The translations under genes and the position numbers were made by a program. A stretch of DNA of 64,000 nucleotides from Sphingobacteriales bacterium (GTDB lineage Bacteria > Bacteroidota > Bacteroidia > Sphingobacteriales > Sphingobacteriaceae). The stretch is from assembly GCA_026390835.1 (NCBI GenBank), contig JAPLFD010000007.1, forward strand, positions 18,324-82,323, in the 5' to 3' direction. Positions 19,505 through 28,616 of this stretch are shown here, in pieces. The notes under the pieces are model-generated. The model ran no database searches. It was not told the origin of the DNA and saw only the letters and a list, made by a program, of their open reading frames with translations. Position 1 is the first letter of the stretch. Each line of letters starts with the position of its first letter.

Positions 19505-22099
19505 TTATTTTAAGTTGGTAAACACAAACTGATTGTTTTTTAGATCCAATTTTATGCTACTGTCTTTATCCACCTTACCCGCTAAAATATCTTTCGATAA
19601 TTCGTTCAAAATACGTTTCTGAATGACTCTTTTTAACGGACGGGCTCCAAACTGAGGGTCGTAACCCAATTGAGCCAACCAATCGAGTGCTTCATCCGAG
19701 GCCACCATTTTAATGCCCATTTCATCGAGGGTATCTTGAACTTGTTTGAATTGGAATTTCACAATGTCTTTCAGTTCTTCCCGGTTTAGTGGGGTAAACA
19801 TAATTAACTCGTCTATTCGGTTTAAAAACTCGGGGCGAATGGTTTGTTTGAGCAATTCAAATAATTCGCTTTTGGTTTTGGCTACCACCGCATCGTGATT
19901 TTTTTTGTCGAGGGTGGCGAAATTGTCTTGTATCAGGTACGAACCAATGTTCGAGGTCATGATGATGATGGTGTTTTTGAAATTCACCAAGCGACCTTTA
20001 TTATCGGTTAAGCGCCCATCGTCTAACACTTGCAATAAGATGTTAAACACATCTGGGTGTGCTTTTTCAATCTCATCGAGCAAAATAACAGAATAAGGTT
20101 TACGGCGAACGGCTTCGGTTAATTGGCCACCTTCATCGTAACCCACATATCCGGGAGGCGCACCAATGAGGCGACTTACCGCATGACGTTCTTGGTATTC
20201 GCTCATATCAATGCGTACCATGGAGTGTTCGTCGTTGAATAAAAACTCGGCCAATGCTTTTGCCAATTCGGTTTTACCTACGCCGGTGGTACCTAAAAAG
20301 ATGAACGAACCAATTGGTTTTCGTTTATCCTGTAACCCCGCTCTCGATCTACGAATGGCATCAGAAATGGCTTCAATGGCTTCGTGCTGGCCAGCTACCC
20401 GTTTGTGTAACTCTGCCTCCAAATGCAATAGTTTTTCGCGTTCGCTCTGAATCATTTTGGTAACCGGAATGCCGGTCCAACGGCTTACTACACCCGCAAT
20501 ATCGTCGGCAGTAACTTCTTCTTTAAGCATGCGACTGTCTTTTTGGGTGGTTTCCAATTCTTTTTTCAAACGATTGACCTCGTCTTGTGCTTCTTTGGTT
20601 TTACCATAGCGCAATTCGGCTACCTTTCCATAATCGCCGGCACGTTCGGCTTGCTCGGCCTCTAGCTTGTAGTGTTCAATGGCCTCAATATTGGTGTTAA
20701 TGCCATCTACCAAGTTTTTTTCGCCTTGCCAACGTGCTTTTACCGAATCTCTGTCAGAGGAAAGATTGGCAATTTCTTCGCTCAATTCTTTCACCTTTTT
20801 GTCGTTATTTTCACGCTTAATGGCTTCACGCTCAATTTCTAACTGCATAATTTTGCGTTCCAATTCGTCAACCGCTTCGGGTACCGAATCCATTTCTAAA
20901 CGCAATTTTGCTGCAGCCTCATCCATTAAATCGATGGCTTTATCGGGTAAAAAACGATCAGAAATATAGCGTTGCGATAATTCAACGGCGGCAATAATGG
21001 CCTCGTCTTTTATGCGCACTTTATGGTGGGTTTCGTAACGTTCTTTAAGCCCACGCAAAATGGAAATAGCATCTTGTGTATCGGGTTCATCTACCTGAAC
21101 TTTCTGAAAACGACGTTCTAAGGCCTTATCTTTTTCAATGTATTTTTGATATTCGTTGAGGGTAGTGGCCCCAATGGCACGCAATTCGCCACGGGCTAAG
21201 GCAGGCTTTAAAATATTGGCCGCATCCATGGCGCCTTCGCCACCACCTGCACCTACCAAGGTGTGAATCTCATCAATAAACAAAATGATTTCCCCATCAC
21301 TTTGGGTAACTTCTTTAATAACGGCTTTTAAGCGTTCTTCAAATTCGCCTTTGTATTTGGCACCGGCTACCAAGGAACCCATATCTAAAGAATATACCGT
21401 TTTAGATTTCAGATTTTCCGGAACATCGCTTTTGATAATTCGGAAAGCAATGCCTTCGGCGATGGCGGTTTTACCCACTCCAGGTTCGCCAATTAAAATG
21501 GGGTTGTTTTTGGTTCGTCTAGATAAAATCTGAATCACTCGGCGAATTTCGTCGTCGCGGCCAATAACCGGATCTAATTTCCCCGATTCGGCGTATTCAT
21601 TCAAATTACGAGCATATTTATTGAGTGCATTGTAGGTGGCTTCGGCATTTTGGTCGCTTACCCGGCTGTTTCCACGCAGTTCTACAATGGCTTTTTTTAA
21701 ATCTTTTTCGTTTACCCCACTGTCTTTTAAAAAGCCAGAAACTTTATCTCCGGCAGCCAAAATGCCTAACAAGAGGTGTTCTACCGAAACAAATTCGTCT
21801 TTAAACTCTTTCAAATAGCTCTGCGCTTTTTGGATGGTACTATTGGTAGAACTAGCTAAATACACCTCACTTCCGCTAACTTTTGGAAAGGTTGTAATGA
21901 GTTCATCCAATTGGTTATCCAGTCGGTTTATGTTTACGTTTAGCTTTTTTAAGAGATAGTGAATTACGTTTTCATCTACCAAAAGGAGTCCCTTTAATAG
22001 ATGTGCATTTTCAATAGCTTGTTGCTGGTTGCCGCTGGCTATTTCCGAAGCTTTTTGAATAGCTTCTTGTGCTTTGATGGTAAAATTGTTGAAATTCAT
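19505..22099 (-). CDS. clpB: ATP-dependent chaperone ClpB
   Basis: An 864-residue Hsp100 disaggregase that works with DnaK to rescue aggregated proteins after heat stress. Domain order is standard: Clp N-domain ([18 protein letters not shown]), AAA-1 with Walker [12 protein letters not shown] and [13 protein letters not shown], a long middle coiled coil (about residues 400-525), AAA-2 with [11 protein letters not shown] and [14 protein letters not shown], and a C-terminal small domain ([13 protein letters not shown]). The tyrosine pore loop [13 protein letters not shown] is present. The alpha/beta-hydrolase lipoprotein gene follows 29 bp downstream and may be co-expressed. A TAATTTTG box lies just upstream of the start. 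Confidence 0.97.
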   Translation of the reverse strand: MNFNNFTIKAQEAIQKASEIASGNQQQAIENAHLLKGLLLVDENVIHYLLKKLNVNINRLDNQLDELITTFPKVSGSEVYLASSTNSTIQKAQSYLKEFKDEFVSVEHLLLGILAAGDKVSGFLKDSGVNEKDLKKAIVELRGNSRVSDQNAEATYNALNKYARNLNEYAESGKLDPVIGRDDEIRRVIQILSRRTKNNPILIGEPGVGKTAIAEGIAFRIIKSDVPENLKSKTVYSLDMGSLVAGAKYKGEFEERLKAVIKEVTQSDGEIILFIDEIHTLVGAGGGEGAMDAANILKPALARGELRAIGATTLNEYQKYIEKDKALERRFQKVQVDEPDTQDAISILRGLKERYETHHKVRIKDEAIIAAVELSQRYISDRFLPDKAIDLMDEAAAKLRLEMDSVPEAVDELERKIMQLEIEREAIKRENNDKKVKELSEEIANLSSDRDSVKARWQGEKNLVDGINTNIEAIEHYKLEAEQAERAGDYGKVAELRYGKTKEAQDEVNRLKKELETTQKDSRMLKEEVTADDIAGVVSRWTGIPVTKMIQSEREKLLHLEAELHKRVAGQHEAIEAISDAIRRSRAGLQDKRKPIGSFIFLGTTGVGKTELAKALAEFLFNDEHSMVRIDMSEYQERHAVSRLIGAPPGYVGYDEGGQLTEAVRRKPYSVILLDEIEKAHPDVFNILLQVLDDGRLTDNKGRLVNFKNTIIIMTSNIGSYLIQDNFATLDKKNHDAVVAKTKSELFELLKQTIRPEFLNRIDELIMFTPLNREELKDIVKFQFKQVQDTLDEMGIKMVASDEALDWLAQLGYDPQFGARPLKRVIQKRILNELSKDILAGKVDKDSSIKLDLKNNQFVFTNLK

Positions 22100-22115
22100 A
22101 GTACACCAAGGTGCA

Positions 22116-22123
22116 CAAAATTA
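22116..22123 (-). promoter_or_regulatory. Candidate -7 promoter box for clpB
   Basis: TAATTTTG on the minus strand fits TAnnTTTG and ends 16 bp upstream of the clpB ATG. No CIRCE-type heat-shock inverted repeat was noticed nearby. Confidence 0.45.
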
Positions 22124-22237
22124 AAGCCAAAGTGTAGAAGGGCTACTAATCGGAAGTTTTGGCGTTGAAATTAAAAAATAGCAGACGAAATGGCTGTTTT
22201 TGAGGGAATTAACCTGCAATAATTTCCGAACAAACGC

Positions 22238-22639
22238 TTAAGAAAATAGTTCTTTTAACTTGGCTGTTTGATGATCGGCTAGTTGTTGCAATGGGCCGCT
22301 GGCCAACATTTTCAACATCATATTTAATTCTGCAGAAATGGTGTGCGTAGCTTCGCTTGTACCGTTCCCCAAATCTTTTAGTTCCCATTTCAACTCCAAA
22401 TCAAAGGGAGCTTCTGCCGATGGAATGGCCACAATTACTTCATTGGGAATGCGGCTACTCACTTTTATAGCCAATTTTGCCATGTTTTGTATGGTAAATG
22501 CAGCCTCATCGGTAGTTGACGACCAGTTGTAAATATTCTCGGGCATTAATTGTTGGTGATTGTTCAAATCGGCCAAAAAGGTATACACGTCGGCAATGGA
22601 TTTATTTAGTGTAACAGTGCTGTTAATGCTTGTATTCAT
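22238..22639 (-). CDS. SRPBCC-fold (START/Bet v1-like) protein
   Basis: A 133-residue cytoplasmic protein of the polyketide-cyclase/CoxG-like SRPBCC type: N-terminal strand INSTVTLNKSIADVYTFLADLNN, central ENIYNWSSTTDEAAFTIQNM and LELKWELKDLGNGTSEATHT, then a long C-terminal helix (QLADHQTAKLKELF). This fold binds hydrophobic ligands, and no specific substrate can be inferred. It follows pyrE on the same strand with a 10-bp gap and is likely co-transcribed with it, an arrangement I recall from other Bacteroidetes. Confidence 0.75.
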   Translation of the reverse strand: MNTSINSTVTLNKSIADVYTFLADLNNHQQLMPENIYNWSSTTDEAAFTIQNMAKLAIKVSSRIPNEVIVAIPSAEAPFDLELKWELKDLGNGTSEATHTISAELNMMLKMLASGPLQQLADHQTAKLKELFS

Positions 22640-22649
22640 GCTTATTAAT

Positions 22650-23291
22650 TTATTTCCCCCAAGTTTCGGGTTTTATGCGCCAATCTTCCAATAGTTTCAG
22701 GTCTTCGGGCTTTATCATTTGGTGTTCGGCGGCATAGCTAATAAGCGCCGAGTAATTAGATAAGGTAAAGTAAGGGCATTTGGCTTCTTTAAAGCTTTCA
22801 TCAGCTTTTTCAAAACCATAGGTAAAAATGGCGGCAAGCCCAGCCACTACGCAGCCGGCATCTCGTAAAGCATGCACGGCTTGTAAGCTACTTTTTCCGG
22901 TAGAAATCAAATCTTCAATAACCACTACCCGTTGCCCTTTTACTACTTCTCCTTCAATTAAGCTGCCAGTACCGTGCTCTTTTGCTTTAGCTCGTACATA
23001 AATAAAAGGCAAGCCTAATTCTTGGGCAACTAAAACGCCTTGTGGAATTCCAGCAGTAGCCACACCGGCAATACAATCTACCGTGCCAAATTGATCTTGA
23101 ATAAGGACGGTTAATTTCTGACGGATATAGGTTCTGATACCAGGATGTGATAAGGTAATGCGGTTATCGCAGTAAATGGGAGATTTCCAACCAGAGGCCC
23201 AGGTAAACGGATTACTAGGTTGTAATTTTATTGCTTTTATTTGTAAAAGGGATTCTGCAATTTTCTGCTCTATTTCTAACTGGTTTACCAT
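22650..23291 (-). CDS. pyrE: Orotate phosphoribosyltransferase
   Basis: Converts orotate and PRPP to orotidine-5'-monophosphate in de novo pyrimidine synthesis (cytoplasm). The 213-residue length is typical. The type I PRTase PRPP motif VVVIEDLISTGKS is present, along with the flexible-loop lysines in YVRAKAKEHGTGSLIEGEV and the N-terminal hood NPFTWASGWKSPIYCDNR diagnostic for OPRTase. The gene is divergent from the NUDIX hydrolase with only 7 bp between start codons, so each promoter must lie inside the other gene or the messages are nearly leaderless. Confidence 0.95.
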   Translation of the reverse strand: MVNQLEIEQKIAESLLQIKAIKLQPSNPFTWASGWKSPIYCDNRITLSHPGIRTYIRQKLTVLIQDQFGTVDCIAGVATAGIPQGVLVAQELGLPFIYVRAKAKEHGTGSLIEGEVVKGQRVVVIEDLISTGKSSLQAVHALRDAGCVVAGLAAIFTYGFEKADESFKEAKCPYFTLSNYSALISYAAEHQMIKPEDLKLLEDWRIKPETWGK

Positions 23292-23298
23292 AGCACAA

Positions 23299-23901
23299 AT
23301 GTATAGAATTTATCTGAACGAAGTAAGACTGATTGTTGCCAAAGAGCTGCCTTCAGGACTTGAGAACTATCAAGTACTTGAAGAAAAGGGATTTAGCTTA
23401 CCTGATTTTTTTCAAGAAAAATGCTCGGGAAGCCTTCCGCAGACCTATATGTTGGTGGTAGCAAATGCCACAACTTTCTTCAAAAAAGCAAGGCAGCAAT
23501 TTAAATACATTGAAGCCGCCGGCGGCTTGGTGTACAACAATGAAGGTGCTTGTTTATTTATTTATCGAAGAGATAAATGGGATTTACCCAAAGGTAAAAT
23601 AGATTCCGGTGAGTTACCCATTGAGGCTGCAAAACGAGAAGTTGAGGAGGAGTGTGGGGTAGTGGTAATGGAGGTAAATGAATTACTGGCCGAAACCTAT
23701 CACCTGTATAGCTTGAAGAAAAAGGTGGTGTTTAAAAAAACCTATTGGTATGCCATGGCCGTTAGCGGAAAGCCCGACTTAATTCCGCAGGCGGAAGAAG
23801 ATATTACGGAAGCATGCTGGCTTTCGAAAAATCAATTGGACGAAGTACAATCAAATAGCTATCCGCTTATTTTAGATTTGATAAACGAGCAATTTAAATA
23901 A
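23299..23901 (+). CDS. NUDIX hydrolase
   Basis: A 200-residue protein with a complete NUDIX box at residues 109-131 (GX5EX7REUXEEXGU: G109, E115, R123, E124, E127, E128, G130). It hydrolyses nucleoside-diphosphate-linked compounds; the substrate cannot be told from sequence. The ~75-residue N-terminal extension (RIYLNEVRLIVAKELPSG) is characteristic of the Bacteroidetes form encoded opposite pyrE. The ATG at 23299 is chosen; in-frame ATGs further upstream lie inside pyrE on the other strand. Its 3' end overlaps the convergent coaD gene by 8 bp. Confidence 0.88.
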   Translation: MYRIYLNEVRLIVAKELPSGLENYQVLEEKGFSLPDFFQEKCSGSLPQTYMLVVANATTFFKKARQQFKYIEAAGGLVYNNEGACLFIYRRDKWDLPKGKIDSGELPIEAAKREVEEECGVVVMEVNELLAETYHLYSLKKKVVFKKTYWYAMAVSGKPDLIPQAEEDITEACWLSKNQLDEVQSNSYPLILDLINEQFK

Positions 23902-24355
23902 ACTCCAAAACTTCTTTGGGTACAAATTGGCTGATATCGCCTTTGTTGCGCAAAATATCACGCACAATGCTAGAGCTGATAGATGAATAACCCGGTTTAC
24001 TCACTATAAAAATACTTTCAATTTCGGGTACCAAGGCATGGTTCATTTGGGCAATGGCCTTTTCGTATTCAAAATCAGATACGGTACGAATGCCCCGAAT
24101 CATGTAGTTGGCGCCTATTTCCTTGCAGAAATCAACGGTTAAGCCACTATAGGTTTGAATTTCTACCTTGGGTTCGTTAGCAAAAACCGCCTCTAGCATT
24201 TTTTTACGAGCCTCAATGGGCAATAAAGCCTGCTTGGTGCTATTAATGCCAATACCAATAACCACCTTATCGAACAACGAGATAGAACGTTTCAAAATAT
24301 CTACATGTGCTTTGGTTACCGGATCAAAAGAGCCTGGAAAAAGTGCGATTTTCAT
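23894..24355 (-). CDS. coaD: Phosphopantetheine adenylyltransferase
   Basis: Transfers AMP from ATP to 4'-phosphopantetheine, the penultimate step of coenzyme A synthesis (cytoplasm). The 153-residue size is normal. N-terminal ALFPGSFDPVTKAHVDIL carries the nucleotidyltransferase signature. The usual TxGH is TKAH here, so the glycine is alanine. The rest fits: IGIGINSTKQALLP, EVQ-like VEIQTYSGLTVDFC, MIRGIRTVSDFEYE, and the C-terminal SSISSSIVRDI. It lies 16 bp downstream of rsmD on the same strand, so DUF3822-rsmD-coaD look like one operon. Confidence 0.95.
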   Translation of the reverse strand: MKIALFPGSFDPVTKAHVDILKRSISLFDKVVIGIGINSTKQALLPIEARKKMLEAVFANEPKVEIQTYSGLTVDFCKEIGANYMIRGIRTVSDFEYEKAIAQMNHALVPEIESIFIVSKPGYSSISSSIVRDILRNKGDISQFVPKEVLEFI

Positions 24356-24371
24356 ACTACTAAATTGAGGT

Positions 24372-24926
24372 TTATTTATCAGATTCTAAAACGGATGGCG
24401 GCGTAAAAAAACTGAAGGAAGAAGAACCGTATACCCGTTGTTCTATAAAAAACGGATGACTCAGCTTTTTCATACTAGGATGCTCTACAATCAAGTAGCC
24501 GCCCGGTTTTACCAAGTTGCGTTCAAATACTTTTTCAGCAATCTGATTGATTTGAGGCAAATCGTAAGGCGGATCGGCAAAAATAAGGTCGAAGGGTTCC
24601 GTTTCTAATGCCAAGAACTTAAATACATCGGCTTGGTAGGTTTTAATTTGCTCCAATTGATGCTTTTGTGCCGTGCTTTTTAAAAAGTGCACACAATTGC
24701 GGTCGCGATCTACCGAAATTACCTCGGGTACCATTCGCGAAGCAAATTCTAAACTGATATTGCCAGTGCCCGAAAATAAGTCGAGTACCCGAATGGCATC
24801 AAAATCAAACTGATTATATAAAATATTAAATAAGGCCTCTTTGGCCATATCGGTAGTGGGGCGTACCGGTAAATTTGGAGGAGCTTGCAGGCGCAAACCC
24901 TTTAGTTTGCCGCCAATTATTCGCAT
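24372..24926 (-). CDS. rsmD: 16S rRNA (guanine(966)-N(2))-methyltransferase
   Basis: A 184-residue SAM-dependent methyltransferase of the RsmD family that modifies G966 of 16S rRNA. Visible: N-terminal MRIIGGKLKGLRLQAP with RPTTDMAKEALFNIL, SAM-binding VLDLFSGTGNISLEF, and the catalytic DPPYDLP. Its start overlaps the end of the upstream DUF3822 gene by 10 bp, suggesting translational coupling, and coaD follows 16 bp later. Confidence 0.93.
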   Translation of the reverse strand: MRIIGGKLKGLRLQAPPNLPVRPTTDMAKEALFNILYNQFDFDAIRVLDLFSGTGNISLEFASRMVPEVISVDRDRNCVHFLKSTAQKHQLEQIKTYQADVFKFLALETEPFDLIFADPPYDLPQINQIAEKVFERNLVKPGGYLIVEHPSMKKLSHPFFIEQRVYGSSSFSFFTPPSVLESDK

Positions 24927-25726
24927 AGGCTTAAGGCTGTAAGCAAGTAATACTGCTCGGCTGCCAAGCTAGAAAAAGTTTCTGAAACACGAATAAAAGC
25001 GGTCTTATCTGCTTTTTTCTGCGTGTTGCTGTATTTGCTTAAGCGTTCTAGCCAAGCGTTTTGCTCCACTCCAGATAAAATCCATTCCGTTTGCTCGGTA
25101 TCTAGCTTCAAGGTGTCTAACAACTGCAATAAAAAGTAATTAAACTCATCGGGCGTACGTGCCGGAAAGCTGTTATGGAATTGAAATTTATCTTCTTTTA
25201 AAAACGTAGCATCAAAACTATCGGCATTAAAGTTCAAGGCGATAGAAGCGCCTTCTTCTTTCTTGTAGAATTTGCAGTCTGCCTCAATAAGCGGACTAGA
25301 GGCATGGTAAAAATGGGGTTGATGTACGCCTTGGTGTACAGCAGCCAACACGGTTTTTTCTACCGCAAAAACCACCACACATTTGGCCGCCTTAATTACT
25401 TGTGTAAGCACATCCTCGTCTTCGTTAGCCTGTATAAACTTGCCATAAGACGCTAAATGTGCTGTTTCAAATAAATCTTCGGGAATGTAGGTGAATTTAC
25501 TGGTATGCACAGCCACTTTTACTTTGCGGTAGTAGAAACTAGCCAGCACATCTTCTTTGGCAAAGGCGGCAAAATCGGCTGTTTGGCCTACAATTTTTAA
25601 TTGATCTTGACCAATATCCAATACGGCATAATGGAGCGTATTGGGCAAAAGCTCTAGCAACAAATCGCATTTACCCGAGTGTTGCGTTTGAAACGAAGGA
25701 TCTTGAATTCTGGTGGTTTGCATCAT
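24917..25726 (-). CDS. DUF3822 family protein
   Basis: A 269-residue protein matching the Bacteroidetes DUF3822 family, usually encoded immediately upstream of rsmD as here. The architecture resembles an actin/ASKHA-like two-lobed fold by pattern only (LLLELLPNTLHYAVLDIG, ALNFNADSFDATFLKEDKFQ, WILSGVEQNAWLERLSKY). Function unknown. I chose the ATG at 25726; an upstream TTG is possible but overlaps the -7 promoter box. With this start the message would be nearly leaderless. It overlaps rsmD by 10 bp. Confidence 0.75.
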   Translation of the reverse strand: MMQTTRIQDPSFQTQHSGKCDLLLELLPNTLHYAVLDIGQDQLKIVGQTADFAAFAKEDVLASFYYRKVKVAVHTSKFTYIPEDLFETAHLASYGKFIQANEDEDVLTQVIKAAKCVVVFAVEKTVLAAVHQGVHQPHFYHASSPLIEADCKFYKKEEGASIALNFNADSFDATFLKEDKFQFHNSFPARTPDEFNYFLLQLLDTLKLDTEQTEWILSGVEQNAWLERLSKYSNTQKKADKTAFIRVSETFSSLAAEQYYLLTALSLCE

Positions 25727-25732
25727 CTGCAA

Positions 25733-25740
25733 CAAATGTA
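25733..25740 (-). promoter_or_regulatory. Candidate promoter for the DUF3822-rsmD-coaD operon
   Basis: Minus-strand TACATTTG matches TAnnTTTG, with a TTTG 23 bases further upstream as a possible -33 element (spacing slightly long). It sits only 6 bp before the chosen ATG, implying a very short leader. Confidence 0.45.
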
Positions 25741-25788
25741 AAATTTTTTTAGCATGAGAACATCAAAGCAATTGCGCATTTTTGACAC

Positions 25789-27201
25789 ATGAGTAGCTTT
25801 CTCACCCTAATGCGCCAAGAATTGGGCAATATTCCTACTGCACAGCAGGAAGAAGCCTTTGTATTGTTGGAGCGATTTATTCATGCTCCCGAAGAAAAAG
25901 CCTGTTTGGTGCTAAAAGGCTATGCCGGTACGGGTAAAACCACACTCATTAGTGCCTTAGTGAATGTATTACCCAAATTTAATTTTAAATCGGTGTTGTT
26001 GGCACCTACGGGCAGGGCTGCCAAAGTAATGAGCAGCTATTCTTCTAAAAAAGCCAGCACCATTCACAGGCGCATTTACCGTAAAAAATCTGCTATTAGC
26101 CCCGATATGCAGTTTAGCTTGGGGCAAAATACCTTAGCCAATACCATTTTTGTAGTCGATGAAGCTTCCATGATTTCCGATGATTCTACCGATTATAGCC
26201 GATCTGGTTTGCTCGAAGATTTAATCCGCTTTGTGTACGATACACATCCCTGCAAACTCATTTTAGTGGGCGATACCGCTCAGCTTCCGCCCGTAGGTTC
26301 TACCGAAAGCCCTGCTTTAGATGCAAATTATTTAAAAGATAAATACGATTTAAGCGTCTATCAAACCGAACTCACCGAAGTGGTGCGCCAAGAAAAAAGC
26401 TCGGGTATTTTGTACCATGCCACCCAATTGCGTGAACACATTAGGCAAGAAAAAGCTCAAGTGCCCGTACTTTCTGCCAAAGGCTATTCCGATTTGTTTC
26501 ACATGACCGGCGAACGCCTCATTGAAGGCCTCTCGTATGCTTACGATAAATTTGGAATAGAAAATACCCTGGTGATTTGCCGCTCCAATAAGGGGGCTAA
26601 CAATTACAACCAAAACATCCGCAACCGTATTTTGTATAGAGAAGAAGAACTCAGCGGAGGCGATTACATCATGGTGGTGCGCAACAACTATTTCTGGCTA
26701 GCCGACGAAGAGAAAAAAGGCAATTTTATTGCCAATGGCGATATTGCCAAAATTCGGAAAGTAAAATCCATTTCCGAGCAATTTGGCTTCCGCTTTGCCG
26801 ATGTGGTCTTAGAGTTTTTAGACTATCCGGATGAAGAACCGCTTAGCTGTAAAGTGATGCTGGATACGCTGTATGCCGAAACGCCAAATCTTTCCTACAC
26901 CGATAATAAACGCCTTTACGAAGCCGTATCTGCAGATTATGCGCACATTACCAGCAAAGCGCAGCGCCTGAAAGCCATTAAAGAAGACCCCTATTTTAAT
27001 GCGCTGCAAGTAAAATTTGCCTATGCCGTAACTTGCCATAAAGCCCAAGGTGGACAATGGGATGCCGTGTTTATAGACCAAGGCTACCTCACCGAAGAAC
27101 TCATAAATACCGAGTTTTTACGCTGGCTCTATACCGCTATTACCCGCAGTACCACCGAATTGTTTTTGGTGAATTTTGCGAAGCAGTTTACGGGGGAGTG
27201 A
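25789..27201 (+). CDS. RecD/Dda-like ATP-dependent DNA helicase
   Basis: A 470-residue superfamily 1B (5'-3') helicase. Motif I is LKGYAGTGKTTLISAL (around residue 45), motif Ia LLAPTGRAAKVM, motif II FVVDEASMISDD, motif III LILVGDTAQLPPVGSTESPA, motif V YAVTCHKAQGGQWDAVFID and motif VI WLYTAITRSTTELFLVNF. It is shorter than RecD2 and lacks the long N-terminal region, so it is closer to the compact Dda/UvrD-C2-type helicases common in Bacteroidetes. A role in replication or repair is inferred from the family. It is divergent from the DUF3822 operon. Confidence 0.88.
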   Translation: MSSFLTLMRQELGNIPTAQQEEAFVLLERFIHAPEEKACLVLKGYAGTGKTTLISALVNVLPKFNFKSVLLAPTGRAAKVMSSYSSKKASTIHRRIYRKKSAISPDMQFSLGQNTLANTIFVVDEASMISDDSTDYSRSGLLEDLIRFVYDTHPCKLILVGDTAQLPPVGSTESPALDANYLKDKYDLSVYQTELTEVVRQEKSSGILYHATQLREHIRQEKAQVPVLSAKGYSDLFHMTGERLIEGLSYAYDKFGIENTLVICRSNKGANNYNQNIRNRILYREEELSGGDYIMVVRNNYFWLADEEKKGNFIANGDIAKIRKVKSISEQFGFRFADVVLEFLDYPDEEPLSCKVMLDTLYAETPNLSYTDNKRLYEAVSADYAHITSKAQRLKAIKEDPYFNALQVKFAYAVTCHKAQGGQWDAVFIDQGYLTEELINTEFLRWLYTAITRSTTELFLVNFAKQFTGE

Positions 27202-27218
27202 GGAGATTAACGTTTTCA

Positions 27219-27311
27219 GGGCTTTGCGAAAAAGCGGATTTAGAAGCACAAATGTTTATTAGAATTCCGAATGTTCAAATTTAGCACTCAACCTGCTTTT
27301 TCGCAAAACCC
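27219..27311. repeat. Long imperfect inverted repeat (19-bp arms), attC-like
   Basis: Arms at 27219-27237 (GGGCTTTGCGAAAAAGCGG) and 27293-27311 (complement of GGTTTTGCGAAAAAGCAGG class sequence) pair at 17 of 19 positions across about 55 bp. Immediately beyond the right arm comes GTTAGTGGCAGTTAA. The folded shape with GTTAG-type ends recalls an integron attC site, but no integrase gene is in the window. It also lies between convergent genes and could serve as a terminator. Confidence 0.5.
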
Positions 27312-27313
27312 TT

Positions 27314-27328
27314 GTTAGTGGCAGTTAA
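27314..27328. repeat. 15-bp flank repeat, right-end copy (3' side of esterase gene)
   Basis: GTTAGTGGCAGTTAA, found inverted with one mismatch at 28231-28245 on the other side of the esterase gene. The pair brackets a single gene closely (5 bp from its stop codon). Confidence 0.55.
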
Positions 27329-27332
27329 TTTT

Positions 27333-28184
27333 TTATTGTCGTTTAAATCGTTTAAAAAAGGTCCAAATTACTTCACAAGCATTCATATCTTGACTTGTCT
27401 TTCCAATAATGGCTTCATTCAAATATTGATAACCTTGTGGCCAAGTATGTCCACCATTTAAAATTACATAACTTACTACTTCACTTCCGTTTGTAGAATT
27501 TGAATATACTCTTTGTTTTATTGTTGTGCCATCGTTTGCAATGTCTGGCAAGTCAGTTATTGTTGGTGTAGTATTACAACCATTAATGGTTATCCATTTG
27601 TCAATTGCTTGAAAATGCGATATCGCAGTTCCTTTGCAATTCGGTGCAATGGTAGTTGCTTCAATTGATGCAGCATCCACTGCAATAGCTGCAATACGAT
27701 TACTTAATTCACAACCCAAACGAGAAGACATGAATCCGCCATTAGATATTCCTGTAGCATAAATTTTAGTGCCGTCTACCGAATAATTGTTAATCATATA
27801 ATCACACATTTGATTGAAAAAACTAACATCATTAATTCCTAATTGATTTGGGGTTGTTGGTCGTCCATCATTCCAATTATTTTGTATCCCTGCAGGATAA
27901 ACCAAAACCACTTTGTCTCTATCAGCAATAGTTTTGAAATTAGCAATGTTTATCATTCCCTCGGGCGTTCCACTTCCACCATGAATGGCAAATATCAAAG
28001 GCATTTTACCTGCATTATTGTAACCTGTTGGAAGATACACTATAAAACTTCTTGCATTACCGTCAACAGTTAGGTTTACTGTTTTTTGCTCACTTGGTTT
28101 GTCAGCAATCGTTGTTGAATTGTCACCTTTGTTACACGAAATAAGTGTAATCAGAATTGTTATAAGTAAAATTACTTGTCTCAT
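27333..28184 (-). CDS. PHB-depolymerase/LpqC-type esterase lipoprotein
   Basis: A 283-residue lipoprotein of the alpha/beta-hydrolase fold (esterase family of the polyhydroxybutyrate depolymerase/LpqC/feruloyl esterase type). The signal MRQVILLITILITLISC ends in Cys17. Oxyanion region PLIFAIHGGSGTPEGM, nucleophile Ser147 in ATGISNGGFMSSRLGCEL, and catalytic His in ILNGGHTWPQ are all present, so the enzyme should be active. The substrate is unknown. The gene is bracketed by 15-bp inverted repeats and a long hairpin, unlike its neighbours, which suggests acquisition as a unit. Confidence 0.8.
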   Translation of the reverse strand: MRQVILLITILITLISCNKGDNSTTIADKPSEQKTVNLTVDGNARSFIVYLPTGYNNAGKMPLIFAIHGGSGTPEGMINIANFKTIADRDKVVLVYPAGIQNNWNDGRPTTPNQLGINDVSFFNQMCDYMINNYSVDGTKIYATGISNGGFMSSRLGCELSNRIAAIAVDAASIEATTIAPNCKGTAISHFQAIDKWITINGCNTTPTITDLPDIANDGTTIKQRVYSNSTNGSEVVSYVILNGGHTWPQGYQYLNEAIIGKTSQDMNACEVIWTFFKRFKRQ

Positions 28185-28230
28185 TTTTATTTTAATTTAT
28201 CTCGTTTAGACGTTTTACGTGTCGTTTGGT

Positions 28231-28245
28231 TTAATTGCCACTAAC
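28231..28245. repeat. 15-bp flank repeat, left-end copy (5' side of esterase gene)
   Basis: TTAATTGCCACTAAC, the reverse complement of the copy at 27314-27328 with one mismatch. It lies 47 bp upstream of the esterase start. Confidence 0.55.
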
Positions 28246-28247
28246 TA

Positions 28248-28340
28248 GTCTATAACCTCAACAAAAACCCATGGAGTATACAATTCAAATATAGCCGTAT
28301 TACCTCAACACGTCAATCACCAAACAAAAACGTTGTAGAC
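28248..28340. repeat. Second imperfect inverted repeat next to the flank repeat
   Basis: GTCTATAAC (28248-28256) and GTTGTAGAC (28332-28340) are reverse complements at 8 of 9 positions, 75 bp apart, directly adjoining the GCCACTAAC flank. The geometry mirrors the hairpin at the other end of the esterase gene. Confidence 0.35.
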
Positions 28341-28358
28341 TCAAACTGTCAAAACAAT

Positions 28359-28610
28359 ACGCCGCATACGCTCAATAACATGGTGCATACATACTTAAGC
28401 ACGCCGCATACGCACTTCACCACGGCGCAGCAGCTCACCTCCACGGCGCAGCCGCACCTTACCATGGCGCAGTCGCACTTTACCATGGCGCAGTCGCAAT
28501 CTACCACGGCGCAGCCGCACTTTACCACGCCGCAGTCGCACTTTACCACGGCGCAGTCGCACCTTACCATGGCGCAGCCGCACCTCACCACGGCGCAGTC
28601 GTGCCATACC
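28359..28610. repeat. Tandem array of 12 x 21-bp units
   Basis: Twelve consecutive 21-bp units fill this interval exactly. The common core is A(C/T)GGCGCAG(T/C)CGCAC followed by a (C/T)TTACC-type end. The first two to three units are the most diverged (GCCGCATACG); the central ones are nearly identical. The array is much richer in G/C than the flanks. As 21 is a multiple of three, long open frames run through it on both strands, but their heptad products look artefactual. There are no spacers, so it is not a CRISPR. With the flanking repeats it occupies most of the 578-bp gene-free gap 28185-28762. Confidence 0.9.
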
Positions 28611-28616
28611 CTAGAT

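Noticed and set aside
23176..23298. N-terminal extension of the NUDIX frame into pyrE
   Set aside because: It is antisense to pyrE coding sequence; the ATG at 23299 gives the family-typical N-terminus.
28359..28610. CRISPR array
   Set aside because: Units are head-to-tail with no spacers and no cas genes are in the window.
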